DNA of 64,000 nt, taken from Pistacia vera (Eukaryota > Streptophyta > Magnoliopsida > Sapindales > Anacardiaceae). The position numbers and the translations under genes are program-made. How positions within the stretch are numbered: the first letter of the stretch is position 1; every line of letters starts with the position of its first letter. Shown in pieces: positions 12,455 to 24,333 of this stretch. The stretch covers positions 434,001-498,000 of the forward strand of contig NW_022196824.1 of NCBI RefSeq assembly GCF_008641045.1. Direction: 5' to 3'. The notes under the pieces are model-generated. The model saw only the letters and a program-made list of their open reading frames with translations. It was not told where the DNA came from and ran no database searches.

Positions 12455-12801
12455 TGCGGAAGCATAAAAGAAAAAGGAAAAAAAATTAATTTTAATTATA
12501 TTGACTTTTTGTTTGTCCCACATGGGAGAGATTGTTTTACTTTTTCACTTGGAAAGCTATAAATAAAGCCTTACTTTGTCCCTTGTAATCATCCTTAAAT
12601 ATCATAAAATATATTTAGAGTTAAAGCATTTGCTTTCTCTTCCTCTTTGAGGTTATAGTTATCCTTGGCTTAGCCAACCAAGGTGGCCTTTTTGGCTATT
12701 ATCGCCATAGCGGGGTTTATTCTAACCTTACCACGATTGGCATCCATAGTGGGGTTTTCAACCTCGCTAAGATAGGGGTTTCTCGCGACGTCTCGACATC
12801 A
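12452..12801 (+). repeat. 3' LTR of left gypsy element
   Basis: It begins TGATGCGGAAGCATAAAAG and ends GACATCA just before the GGAAT duplication. Length is 350 bp. Confidence 0.88.
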
Positions 12802-14099
12802 GGAATACTGCTAGGCAAAATAAAGAAAAAAACTACTAACTGTCCACTTTCAAGAAATAATTAGCCCATGCTACAAATATAAAACAAGTGGAGCTATTGA
12901 AACCCCACCAATGGACTAAAAAAGCTACTCATAGATTATATCCATAAGTGGGCTGCGATGGCCAAGCCGACGACGAAAATGGCCTTCAAAGTTTTTTTAC
13001 AGGCTCAAATTTAAGTGTAAAGGAAAGTACCAAGCATTTTATAATATTTGGCAAGACCTCAGTGGCAACTTTGAAGAGTCAACACTAGTATTTGCTAAAT
13101 GTCGAAATTAGGTTTCAAAGAAATTTATGGAGGTTAACCTGGAAATTCCAACAACATGCATGCAACTTCTAAGAAGCTAGGATTTCTCTATGTATCAAAC
13201 TAGTCCAAATCTACTTTAATTAAAATCAATGAATGTAAAGACTTGAGATACCGAAGAAAATGAAAGCTCTCGGCTGAATTTAAGACTTCATAAATACTTT
13301 ATGAAATTCTTTAGTGTATGCCCCACTTATAGACTTTTATGAATACCACCAAATACAAAAATAAATTAGGTGAATAGTGACTATAACATTCTTCTAAAGA
13401 TATCTCCTTACATCTTATAAGTTTATTATATGATTCATCTCAAATATATGATTAAAAAGTACAGTGACTCAGTGAGTTGGATCAAAGTTTCAAACTTTAG
13501 TCTCTTTAATCCATAAAAATGAAACCAAATTAATTCTATATGATAAAAAAAAACTGTCAAGTTGGAAATACATGTAATATGATTAAGTTCTAGGTTTAAA
13601 TAATGTGAAATATTGTGATGGAAGATTGAAAATAAACTTTGAAAGCAAACTACAAATACGTGTTCAACAGAAAATAAAATTAGTAAACTCATAAGATGCA
13701 TTAAATCTTACATTGCTGAATCTATGGAGTATGGATGCCGACTGTGAGAATGGTGAACTGGAGTATGGATGGTGACATCGAGAATGGTGAACACGAGAAG
13801 TCTACGACTTTGGAGAAGAGAAGGTGAATAGATGGTGTCTAAAATGGAGAAGAGAATGTGAGTATTGAGTAGCAGAATAGGTGATGGTTAGAAAGAGAGT
13901 CTGTAGTGTTTAGGCCTTAGGGATTTAGTTTTAGTTTGAGAATGGAGAAGAGAAGGTGAGTAGATGATGGCAAAAATGGAGAAGAAAAGATGAGTACCAT
14001 GGTAGGTGACGGCGACGGCGAGAAGGAGAGAGTCTGCAGTGTAAGTGTTAGGGATTTACTTTTACACTTTCTACTTTTTTAGTAATGTATGGTTTTACA

Positions 14100-17000
14100 T
14101 AAAGGTGGAAAAGTAACCCGCCCGGCCCAGCCCGCGGCGGGCTGGGCTTAACCCGCCTACCAACAAAGGTGGGCCGGGTTAGGCCCGCCAATTTGGGGAA
14201 AATGGCTGGCCCAGCCCGGCCCGCCAACCCTAACCCGCCATGTTAGGCGCGGTCCGGGTCGGGTTAGCCCGATTTTCTTTTTTTTTTTGTTGTTTTTTAT
14301 TTTTTTTGTTTTTTAATTTAACTTTCAAATAAATAATTATAAATGTAATTGTTTTTAGTTAACTTTTCAAATATCAATAATTCAATTCAATTAAATTTTT
14401 TTTTTTGTTACATTTCAAATATTAATTCAATTTTATACAATAAAATTGTAATATAAGAAAAATTAGACTTATTCATTTATCAAAAAATAAAATAAGAAAT
14501 TACAACAATTATTGCCTCGTTAAAAACCTCACCAGAAAAACCAATGGGAGAAAAACTTGGTAAAGAAAAAAGAGTGCAATAATTGACAATTAATTTAAAA
14601 ATACATTTTATAAAACAACTAATTTGGGGGTGGTTCACTAGGACCTCCCTATCTGTATCATCTATATACAAAATTGAAATGATTCTACTAAAGTATTGTT
14701 GATAACCTCGTATTGATCTTGATGGCGCGATCTTCTCAATCTCGAAGACATGTGAGGACTTCAATCATTTTTGGAGCAAGTTTAGTCCTCCTTTCATTTA
14801 AAATCCTTCCACTTGCACTAAATGTTTGTTCGGATGAGACGGTTGAAACAGGAACAGCGAAAACATCTAAGGCAAGTCTTGATATACCGAAAAAATACAT
14901 TTCTGGCTCTCCAATACTCTAAGAGATCAAAGTGACCTGTTGAAAACATTTCGGGGTGTGCCAAATTGTTGAAGTGTCATTACTCTGCGACTCCATGGAG
15001 GACAACATATTAGTTGTGTGTTTGTTGTTGGTGGTGCTTCTGAAGAGAAGGCTGTACTTCGGACTCGGGTCCTCTTCGGCCTATTCAGTGCATTCCAAGA
15101 GTTAAGTCTTATTTGTTGTTTTTTCTGCTACAGCTTCTCTGGATATTTCGCTCTTTGGACTGCGGGTTCCATACCTGTTTTCATATTGGAAATACTCGAA
15201 AAGACTATTTTTTACCTCTCCTATTGATTGACATATGATTCGTTTTGTAAATTTCACTTAAATTGTCAAGACCATTTTCTAAACGTGCTAATTTAATTCT
15301 AGGATCAATATAGCACCTAAACAATAAAGAAAAAAGGGTTTCAATATTTCAAAAAAAAATTTTCCATTGCCTTTATTGGTGCATTAAAATTCATTGTCTT
15401 TGTTTTTGTAAATACTCAGAAATTTTTATAATTGCATGTATTACCAATGGACTAGTAGGATATACACACCAGAAAGTTGTAAAGTGGGATGGTAAAAACA
15501 TTTGTGAAAAGAATGAAATACTTTAGCTATCTTCCAATCATTTTCTCAAATGATGAGGACCTCTATTATTGCTACAAATAACTAATATATTAGCATAAGG
15601 TAAACATGAATCAAGCATTAAATAAGTATATTTCCATCAACAGGCATATCTAATGCAAAAGTTCTAGGAGACATATTGATTTTATACAAGCTCTTGAAAT
15701 TCAGCTTTCTTTTATTACTACCAGTAATCCAAGCTAAAGATTCCCTAATTCTATCAATATTTGTTTAATTGTTCATACCACTTTTCACATTAAATTAATA
15801 ACATGACATGCACAACGTTGGTGAAATATTCAAATGTGTAATAAAAGATAATTATTTTGAAAAAATTCTATAGCTTTACTATTAGAACTTGCATTATCTA
15901 AAGTTAACTTATCACTTTATCAAATATCATAATCTTCTAAAACTTCAACAATTATTATAGTATTCTAAACCACTATGATCCAATCCATTAATCTAAATCC
16001 TAATAAAGATTTATTTAATTTAAATTCACTTATCAAAATAATGACTAGTCACACAAATATAATCTTGTTTAGCTCTACCACTCCAAATATCGGCAGTTAA
16101 AGCCACACTAATATGACAAGTATGAAATTTATTTTTTAATTCTAATTTCATGTTTTTAAACAATTTATTAAATCATTTCTAGTTGCAGTTTTAAAATAAC
16201 TTTTAAATCCTGGAAAAAATGAATTTTGAACAAATCTTTCAAAATATTTATCTTCTGCCATATTAATAGGTTGATCAGATGCAGCAATATATAAAGCTAA
16301 CTGTTCCTTATATACATCAGAATTATAACGCTAAGTAGTACCCATGTTGTTATTTGAGTTTGATTGCTTTCTCTATTTCCATGTTGATATATGTTTATTA
16401 GCATGTCTTTTTAAAGTACTAGTACCATACCTGAATCAGCTTTAAAAACATTTGCACAATATTTGCATCTTGCTTTCTTGACTTGAACGCCATTTTCTGT
16501 CTCATAAAACTTGTCGAAATGCGCCAAACGTCTGATGTGTGTCTGTTTTCGCTTTCGACGGCAGTTGATGATCCCGCCTCAGCTTGAGATGAAGTTGGAC
16601 GAGGACGATGATTACGAGGATGACTTCTAGAACCACCGGGAGCTGTTGAATCGACGACATATTTGAGGTGATCAGATTTGAGATTGGGATTGGGACAGCG
16701 GGACTATTGAATCTCATGCATTCATAGTAAATCAGCAAGACTGGGACTAGGATAATAGTTTTCTTCATCATTGAAATTGATGGGAGAGAAATATCTATCC
16801 ATTGTAGACTTGTAGTTGAAAAAAAAAATTAAAGAAAGAGATTTGGAATATGGAAATTGGAAATTTGGAATTTGGAAAATTGGAAAATTGGAAATATGAA
16901 TTGAAAATTGCAAAAACTAATAAAAATTAAAATAAGAGCAAATTGATAACAAAAATATTAAGAGAATAAATGAATAATTGAGAGTTGAGAGTTGAGAGAA

Positions 17001-17451
17001 TAGAGATTAGAGAATATGAGAAAATGAGAGAATTTGAGTTGTGAGAAAAATATGAGAGTTTAGGGCCAATTTATAGAAAAAAAAATGGGAAAAGAAAATG
17101 ACGAAAAAGACCCCTCCAACGGCTATAAAACGGCTATATTTCAAGGGTAAAAGGGTAATTGAAAAAAATAAAAAAAATTTACATTTTTTTTTTATTTTGT
17201 TTGGGCCAACCCGGCAGGTTGGCTGTTGCCAACCCGGCGGGTTGGCTGCCGGGTTGCGGTCCTCTTGCAGAGAGGACAAAATAGCAACCCGCGGGCCGCC
17301 GGGTTGCCATTGTGCAACCCGGCCTGCCCGAGGGTTGCTGGCGGGTTGGGCTCAACCTGGCCCGCCATTAAGGAGGGCCGGGTTGAGCCCTCTTTTTTAT
17401 GGGCCGGGTTAGGGTTGGCCCGCCTAACCCGGCCCATTTTTTCCACCTCTA
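14100..17451 (-). mobile_element. Second hAT family element, left arm
   Basis: Termini read TAAAGGTGGAAAAGTAACCC and, inward from the right, TAGAGGTGGAAAAAATGGG. Subterminal regions are very GC-rich with CCCGCC/GGCGGG palindromes. The matching site in the other arm (about 19755-19765) is empty, with the target word TTTTACAC once. Here it is flanked by degenerate copies (TTTTACAT, CTTTATAC). A close relative sits at 48303-51414 in the opposite orientation with a perfect duplication. Between the termini lies a decayed minus-strand transposase. Confidence 0.85.
14700..16802 (-). pseudogene. hAT transposase remnant in the second hAT element
   Basis: The minus-strand start at 16802 gives MDRYFSPINFNDEENYYPSP, nearly the same as the start of the copy at 48729. 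A BED-finger region near 16440-16530 and a C-terminal hAT dimerisation region near 14700-14920 can be recognised by comparison with the other copy. Stops and frameshifts run throughout, so no protein would be made. Confidence 0.7.
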
Positions 17452-17706
17452 CTTTATACTTTTACTGAAGTTTGACTTTACTTTAGTCTTTAGGGCTTAG
17501 ACTTATTACAATTTACAATATTACTCTTTTACGTTTTAAGGATAACCGATTTAAAAAACCGGTTTGGCATATAGGCCAAACTGGTAACCGAATCGAAAAA
17601 GCGGCTTGGCCTATTTTCCAAACCAAAATCGAAACCGGTTTTTCAGACTGGTTTCGGTTTGGTTCACCGATTTGGTTCGGTTTTCGGACTATTTTTCGCA
17701 GCCTTA

Positions 17707-17947
17707 AACTCCACTATCTCCAAAGAAGAACATTACAAACATTTGGACAACATAACAAGTACCCAAACTATATGGGCACAGAAACAATTTACCCGAAACA
17801 AAGGGAAACTCTCAAACATGTGGGGATCCAACAAACCAAAGCCTAACATCCCTATATATAGCTAACAAAACCCTTAGCCTTTTGTAAACTAAGCAATGTG
17901 GGATATAAGCACAAACCACTATTTTAAGTGTTTGAGCCAATTTTACA
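17707..17947 (-). repeat. Copia 3' LTR, proximal part, with adjacent polypurine tract
   Basis: This is the other side of the LTR broken by the left hAT: AACTCCACTATCTCC onward to CCAATTTTACA. Immediately beyond it the minus strand reads AAGGTGGAGATTGT (17948-17961), a polypurine tract placed as expected before a copia 3' LTR. Confidence 0.8.
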
Positions 17948-18068
17948 ACAATCTCCACCTTGGCGAAAAACACAATTCAACTCCACCTTGATGAGATTCT
18001 CTTTCAAATAGTTTCCTATATTCTTTTGACAAATTTTGCAACACCTTCAAATGAGCCAAACGGCGCAA

Positions 18069-18375
18069 TCAAACTTGCACGATGTTGATCAAGCTCAAAC
18101 AATGAGTGAACTTGACCCTGGTCACTACCTTAGTTAACATATTTGCAAGATTTATCTTCCGTTCCAATCTTCCGAAGAACCATCTCCCGTTTTCAATATA
18201 ATCCTGCACAAACTGAAACCGACAGTCGATGTTATTCAAATGAGCATGATAATCTTGGTTCTTGGCCAAATTAATAGCACTCTAGCTATCACGATACACA
18301 CTAATGTGTTTCAAAACAATTCCAAAGTTATCAAGCAACCTTTGAAGCCAAATTCCCTCTTTTGCAGCCTCTTTT
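18069..18375 (-). pseudogene. Copia RNase H C-terminus remnant
   Basis: The minus strand encodes EAAKEGIWLQRLLDNFGIVL, VYRDS, one in-frame TAG, then INLAKNQDYHAHLNNIDCRF and NLANMLTKVVTR, the end of a Ty1/copia RNase H domain. It lies just upstream (minus strand) of the polypurine tract and LTR, the normal order. Everything upstream of this segment in pol is lost at 18376. Confidence 0.8.
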
Positions 18376-18770
18376 GAGAATCTACCTTTAAAAGTAATGG
18401 ATTTTGATATTTTGAATTTATAATTTGTAATTTTATTTTTGTTAAAAAGCGCCAGGGGGGTATTTGTGAGTTTTTAAGGGTTTTTTTTGCCATTTTAAAA
18501 ACTTTTGGTGGGTAATATAATTTTACAAGGAACCCAGAATCAGAACCAAAACCATTGTTACAGGTTTCGGTTTTGGTTTTGGGTACCTAGGAATCGAAAT
18601 CGTCTGTTCCAGTTCTGGTTCCAAATTTCAAGGAACCGTCGATTCCGGTTCCTTCAAAAAATGCAGGGTACCCGAAACCGAACACCCTTACTACTGAGTA
18701 CTATTAGCCTTCATCTAGCTTCCTGTTTTCTCCTCTTAATCAATGAGATACAATTATTAGATTAGTAGCT
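18376..18770. other. Palindrome spacer: hAT-like end and unassigned sequence
   Basis: This is the non-repeated centre between the two arms. It includes a run of GGTTCC/GGAACC and CCGAAACCG words and the end GTACCCGAAACCGAACACCC (18669-18688), which looks like a hAT-type terminus. No partner terminus was found. No gene. Confidence 0.4.
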
Positions 18771-19170
18771 ACAGTCTCTTATGAGGATGTAGATTCAGAA
18801 GCAACTAGATTACGGCATATGTGTTTGGGACATGTGGGAGAGAAAGCATTACATGGGTTGGTGAAACAAGGTTTGTCGAAAATCCTGTAAATTAGAATCT
18901 GTGAACATGGTGTTTTGGGAAATCAGACAAGAGTGAGGTTTTGGAAATCTTCTTGATATGGAAGAAGATGATTGAGGCTCTAGGAGAAGATGTTGAAGCA
19001 GAATGAGGTGGCAAAACGCATGAATCGAACTATACTAGAGAAAGTTCGATGTTGTTGTCCAATTTTTGGGTTGGGCAAAGAGATTTGGGCTGAGGCAGTT
19101 GCATATGCGTGTCATCTCATTAATTGTCTCCGTCAGCTGCAATTGAAGGCAAGATGCCAATTGAGATGAG
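18771..19170 (+). pseudogene. Copia GAG-pre-integrase/integrase remnant, plus strand
   Basis: The plus strand reads DSEATRLRHMCLGHVGEKAL, the pre-integrase zinc region, then CEHGVLGNQTRVRF. After a frame break come RMNRTILEKVRCC and GLGKEIWAEAVAYACHLIN, from the integrase core. Integrase joins retroelement DNA to the chromosome. The fragment is on the opposite strand from the main copia element and is joined directly to a polypurine tract and LTR at 19232, so most of pol was deleted. Confidence 0.75.
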
Positions 19171-19246
19171 GAATATAGGAAACTATTTGAAAGATAATCT
19201 CATCAAGGTGGAGTTGAATTGTGTTTTTCGCCAAGGTAGAGATTGT

Positions 19247-19518
19247 TGTAAAATTGGTTCAAACACTTAAAATAGTGGTTTGTGCTTATATCCCACATTG
19301 CTTAGTTAACAAAAGGCTAAGGGTTTTGTTAGTTATATATAGGGATGTTAAGCTTTGGTTTGAGTATCCAAATCCATTTTTGGATCCCCACATGTTTGAG
19401 AGTTTGTATTTGAGAGTTTCCCTTTGTTTTGGGTAAATTGTTTATGTGCCCATATAGTTTGGGTACTTATTATGTTGTCCAAATGTTTGTAATGTTCTTC
19501 TTTGGAGATAGTGGAGTT
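19247..19518 (+). repeat. Copia LTR fragment on plus strand, interrupted by right hAT
   Basis: The fragment starts TGTAAAATTGGTTCAAACAC after a polypurine tract (AAGGTAGAGATTG) and runs to GTGGAGTT (19511-19518), where the right hAT begins. It is the inverted counterpart of 17707-17947. The insertion point inside the LTR is the same in both arms. Confidence 0.8.
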
Positions 19519-21078
19519 TAGGGCTGCGAAAAATAGTCCGAAAACTGAACCAAACCAGCAAACCAAACCTAAACCGGTTTCGATTTCGGTTTGGAAAATA
19601 AGCCAAGCCGCTTTTTTTGATTCGGTTACCAGTTTGGCCTATATGCCAAACCGATTTTTTAAACTTGTTATCCTTAAAACCTAAAAGAGTAATATTGTAA
19701 ATTATAATAAGTCTAAGCCCTAAAGACTAAAGTAAAGTCAAACTTAAGTAAAAGTGTAAAACCATACATTACTAAAAAAGTAGAAAGTGTAAAAGTAAAT
19801 CCCTAACACTTACACTACAGACTCTCTCCTCCTTGCCGTCGCCGTCACCTACCATGGTACTCATCTTTTCTTCTCCATTTTTGCCATCATCTACTCACCT
19901 TCTCTTCTCCATTCTCAAACTAAAACTAAATCCCTAAGGCCTAAACACTACAGACTCTCTTTCTTGCCATCACCTTTTCTGCTACTCAATACTCACGTTC
20001 TCTTCTCCATTTTTGTCACCATCTATTCACCTTCTCTTCTCCATTGTCGTTGTCTTCTCGTGTTCACCATTCTCGATGTCACCATCCATACTCCAGTTCA
20101 CCATTCTCACAGTCGGCATCCATACTCCATAGATTCAGCAATGTAAGATTTAATGCATCTTATGAGTTTACTAATTTTATTTTCTGTTGAACACGTATTT
20201 GCAGTTTGCTTTCAAAGTTTATTTTCAATCTTCCATCACAATATTTCACATTATCTTCCATCACAATATTTCACATTATTTAAACCTGGAACTTAATCAT
20301 ATTACATGTATTTGCAACTTGACAGTTTTTTTTTTTATCATATAGAATTAATTTGGTTTCATTTTTATGGATTAAAGAGACTAAAGTTTGAAACTTTGAT
20401 CCAACTCACTGAGTTACTGTAATTTTGAATCATATATTTGAGATGAATCATATAATGAACTTATAAGCTATAAGGAAATATCTTTAGAAGAATGTTATAG
20501 TCACTATTCACCTAATTTATTTTTGTATTTAGTGGTATTCATAAAAGTCTATAAGTGGGGCATACACCAAAGAATTTCATAAAGTATTTATAAAGTCTTA
20601 AATTCAGCCGAGAGCTTTCATTTTCTTATGTATCTCAAGTCTTTACATTCATTGATTTTAATTAAAGTAGATTTGGACTAGTTTGATACATACAGAAATC
20701 CTAGCTTCTTAGAAGTTGAATGCATGTTGTTGGAATTTCCAGGTTAACCTCCATAAATTTCTTTGAAACCTAATTTCGACATTTAGCGAATACTAGTGTT
20801 GACTCTTCCAAGTTGCCACTGAGGTCTTGCCAAATATTATAAAATGCTTGGTACTTTCCTTTACACTTAAATTTGAGCTTGTAAACAAACTTTGAAGGCC
20901 ATTTTCGTCATCGGCTTGGCCATCGTAGCCCACTTATGGATATAATCTATGAGTAGCCTTTTTAGTCCATTGGTGGGGTTTCAATAGCTCCATTTGTTTT
21001 ATATTTGTAGCATGGGCTAATTATTTCTTGAAAGTGGACAGTTAGCAGTTTTTTCTTTATTTTGCCTAGTAGTATTCC

Positions 21079-22028
21079 TGATGCCGGGACGTTGCGAGAA
21101 AACCTAATCTCGGCAAGGTTGAAAACCCCACTATGGATGCCAATCGTGGTGAGGTTAGAATAAACCCCACTATGGTGATAATAGCCAAAAAGGCCACCTT
21201 GGTTAGCTAAGCCAAGGATAACTATAACCTCAAAGAGGAAGAGAAAGCAAATGCTTTAACTCTTAATAAATTTTATAATATTTAAGGATGATTATAAGGG
21301 ACAAAGTAAGGCTTTATTTATAGCTTTTAGAGATTGCAATGGGCCCGATATTTTCGGGTACCCGACCCGAAAAGGTCGGGCTTTACCTGATGTTTGCGGG
21401 CTTGGGCTTGGGCTTGGGCTTAGGCTTAGGCATGGGCCTAATTTTAAGGCCCGACCTCTGGTATGGGCCGAGCCTGGGTATGTCTTCAGACACAGCCCGA
21501 CAATTTTAGTATTAATTATACTAAGTTACCCTTATACTATATATTTAATTACAAGATTATCCTACATATATATACTCATTTTTTCCAAACCCTACATGGA
21601 TGGTTGAATGCACTTTGTGGAAAGTTATTTATATATTTGGTGAGTATTTAAAAATAAATTAATATTTAAAAATTGTTTCTAGAATTAAAAATATAAAAAA
21701 AATTTGAAATATATTAATATTTAAAAATTCACATTATAAAAATGGGCGGGCTTGGGCCGAGCTTGAGGTTACAAAAAGCCCGTTAGGCCGGGCTTGGGCT
21801 TTACTTGTCATACCCGTGACGGGCTCGGGCCGGGCTTGGGCCTTTGTCATGAGGTCGGGCTTGGTCCTGGGCCAAGGGGTACCCAGTGCCGAGCCGACCC
21901 GGCCCATTGTCATCACTAATAGCTTTCCAAGTGAAAAAGTAAAACATATCTCTCCCATGTGGGACAAACAAAAAGTCAATATAATTAAAATTAATTTCTT
22001 TTCCTTTTTCTTCTATGCTCCCGCGTCA
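21079..22028 (-). repeat. 3' LTR of right gypsy element (interrupted)
   Basis: Reading on the minus strand it begins TGACGCGGGAGCATAGAAG and ends CCCGGCATCA. Without the small hAT at 21328-21918 and its duplication it is about 351 bp. Confidence 0.85.
21328..21918. mobile_element. Small GC-rich non-autonomous hAT element
   Basis: A 591-bp block with exact 8-bp duplications ATAGCTTT (21320-21327; 21919-21926). Termini TAGAGATTGCAATGGGCCCG and, from the right, TAGTGATGACAATGGGCCGG form an inverted repeat. Repeats of GGGCTTGGGCTT type lie near each end. No coding sequence. The other three gypsy LTRs lack it. Confidence 0.88.
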
Positions 22029-23925
22029 TTCTTCCAAGGTTAGAAGAGACTCGCCATCGAGTCCCACGTCTTCATCATGTTCTTTAAAATTCATGCGGTG
22101 CGCTGGTTTATTTGGAATGACAAAGCGAGGAATGAAATCAATAGCATGCTGAATATCTCGCGTTGGTGGCAACCTAGGAGGTATCTCATCCGGCACAATA
22201 TTAGAAAATTCTTGAAGTAAGTGCTTGACTTTCTCAGGCAAGGCAAGAGACATTTCATTTTCGTCACACAATAGTAACAAACACACTTGGTTTATTTCCC
22301 GACAAGCTTTCTCAAGACTAGATCTTGTGATAAATGCTGTAGGCTCCTTTGGTTTCTTCAAACGATTTTATGGCCTCATAAGGGTCAACATTACCCTTAC
22401 CCCATCCTTTTTGAAAGAATAAGTGTTTTGTATCCATCATGAAGAACTTGACAATCATACTGCCATAGGCATCCTAATAATAAGTGGCAAGCTTCCATCG
22501 AAACAATATCACACCAAACTCCATCCTAATATTTATCCCCGATAGAAAATTGAACACAACAACGCTTGGACACCTTGACTTCGTTTCCTTTCCTCAACCA
22601 TTGTAGTTTATAAGGATGAGGATGTGCTACGGTTAGAAGCTTCAATTTCTCTACCATATAATTGACAACAACATTTTCACAACTACCCCCATCAATAATG
22701 ACGTTACAAACCTTCCCTTTGGATGTGCACTTTGTATGGAAAATATTGTGATGAAGCCAACTTGCGTTTTCGATCATCATAACAGTCCTTAGACTGCGGC
22801 GTACCACAAGGGATTCTCCATTATCAGATGTACTTTTATTATGTCCTCGTCAAGCACTTCTACTTCACCTATTGTATCCTCCTCAGCATGATTTTTAATA
22901 ACTTTTTCCTCCACAAGCGAAACAATTCTTCGATTTGGACAATCAAAAGCAATATGCCCAAACCTTTGGCACTTGAAACATTTTCTTGAAGCGGCATTAG
23001 AAGTGTGACTAGAACCAACCTCTTTATCATTTCTAGAAGGAGGCTTAAAGGAGTTTACTTTAGGATTTGGAACGGGTGCTAAGCTTTGTTCCCTAAAGTT
23101 TGTTGTAGTCTCCCTTTGTCTAATGGAATTTATAATGTTCTTTCGTGCCCGTTGCTTCTCAACCTTAATCGCCAACCGGATAACATCAATCAAACTCCAG
23201 TATGGTTGTAATTATATGACATATGCAATCTCTACATTAAGACCTCCTAGATAACGAGTGATAGTTTGCTCTTCTGTTTCATGGATACCACACTTCAGAA
23301 GAAGTTGCTCAAACTCCATCGTATACTCTTCTACCGACATGGTTCTTTGTCTTAAATTATGAAAATGAAGAAAAGTGTCTTGCCAATAGTGTGCTAGAAG
23401 AAACTTACGTTTGAGTTCTCGGCGCATCTTTTCCCATGTTCTGATCTTATAATGACCGTCTCTTTCTCGCTACCATTTCAAATTCTCCCACCATATAGAT
23501 GTATATTTCTTCAATTTTATTGCACCCAATTTCACACGCTTCTCATCAGGAATATCTTGAAGCTCAAAAATTCTTTCTACCTTGTGTAACCAGTCAATAA
23601 ATTTATCTGGCTGAAGTCATCCCTCAAACTCAGGAATGTTTACTCTAAAGCTTGAAATCCCAAATTCACTGCCTCAACCCCTCAAATGGAACCTAGGAGA
23701 TTCATCTCGAGATAAAGAGTCTTCCCCAAATGGATTGGTGCCCTCACCTTCACTGTTGGAGCTATTACCGATTTCATCATCTTGATCTCGTGTGACTCCC
23801 TGTCTTGCAAGTTGTTCTAGTAGTTCTTTGATTTGGTTTCTTAATTCCTCAATTTCAACATCTCGAACAGTTCTCTGAAGAAGAAACCAAAGCTCTGATA
23901 TCATGCTAACGCAGGGATGTCGCAA
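22026..23925 (-). pseudogene. Gypsy gag-protease-partial RT, right copy
   Basis: On the minus strand: gag N-terminus with VEIEELRNQIKELLEQLARQ (after 23925), gag core with some breaks (WQDTFLHFHNLRQRTMSVEE), and an intact zinc knuckle KCFKCQRFGHIAFDCPNRR with the CX2CX4HX4C spacing. Next is a protease segment with VIIDGGSCENVVVNYM (DGGS in the place of the usual D[ST]G). The RT N-terminus runs 22361-22026, with PPRLPPTRDIQHAIDFIP. The RT stops at the same point as in the left copy. This copy is better preserved than the left one but still has several frame breaks. Confidence 0.85.
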
Positions 23926-24243
23926 GAAACCCCAATCTTGGCGAGATTGAAAACCTTATTATGGATGCCAATCATGGTGAGGTTAGAATAAACCCCACTA
24001 TGACTTGGTTGGCTAAGCCAAGGATAACTATAACCTCAAAGAGGAAGAGAAAGCAAATGCTTTAACTCTAAATATGTTTAATAATATTCAAGGACGATTA
24101 CAAGGGACAAAGTAAGGCCTTATTTATAGCCTTCAAAGTGAAAAAGTAAAACATATCTCTCCCATGTGGGACAAACAAAAAGTCAATATAATTAAAATTA
24201 ATTAATTTTAATTTATTTTCCTTTCTTTTATGCTCCCGCATCA
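23904..24243 (-). repeat. 5' LTR of right gypsy element
   Basis: On the minus strand it begins TGATGCGGGAGCATAAAAG and ends near CTGCGTTAGCA, next to the primer-binding site. It lacks a short piece (about 23998-24005) present in the other LTRs, which carry a GGCCTTTTTGG segment there. Confidence 0.82.
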
Positions 24244-24333
24244 ATTCCTTTTGCAGTTTTGCAAAGCTCCTGTACATTATAGTTTTATTTAGTTACAACC
24301 TGTAAACTTATAAACACCTTTATTTGGCTGTAG

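Larger units (their letters stand above)
9609..12801 (+). mobile_element. Gag-protease Ty3/gypsy element, left arm
   Basis: The element is flanked by GGAAT at 9604-9608 and 12802-12806. LTRs of about 350-363 bp (9609-9971; 12452-12801) begin TGATG and end CA. A primer-binding site (AGGTATCAAAGCTTTGG, 9972-9988) follows the 5' LTR and resembles the initiator-Met tRNA type. The interior has only gag, protease and the first part of reverse transcriptase; RT core, RNase H and integrase are absent. The right arm carries the same truncated design with the same duplication, so the truncation predates the palindrome. Confidence 0.9.
4933..17706 (-). mobile_element. hAT element, left palindrome arm, with nested insertions
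   Basis: The element lies inside the copia LTR. Eight-base duplications AACTCCAT (4925-4932) and AACTCCAC (17707-17714) flank it. Termini are TAGGGGTGTGGAA on the left and, read inward from the right, TAAGGCTGCGAAA. Both subterminal regions are dense in AACCGG/CCGGTT words, typical of hAT. Inside are a minus-strand transposase pseudogene (5960-9518), a gypsy element (9609-12801), two solo LTRs and a second hAT. The native element alone would be much shorter than 12.8 kb. The stretches 5000-5950 and 12807-14099 hold no gene; they match the other arm at 29000-30150 and 19770-21073 in inverse orientation. Confidence 0.85.
21079..24243 (-). mobile_element. Gag-protease Ty3/gypsy element, right arm
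   Basis: The element is flanked by ATTCC (21074-21078; 24244-24248), the complement of the left copy's GGAAT, at the homologous position of the arm. The 5' LTR is 23904-24243 and the 3' LTR is 21079-22028, enlarged by a 591-bp insertion. A primer-binding site (CCAAAGCTCTGATATCA on the plus strand, 23887-23903) follows the 5' LTR. The layout and truncated RT match the left copy. Confidence 0.9.

Noticed and set aside
17098..17468. Overlapping open frames on both strands in GC-rich DNA
   Set aside because: They fall in the CCCGCC/GGCGGG subterminal region of the hAT element. The open frames come from base composition and dyad symmetry.
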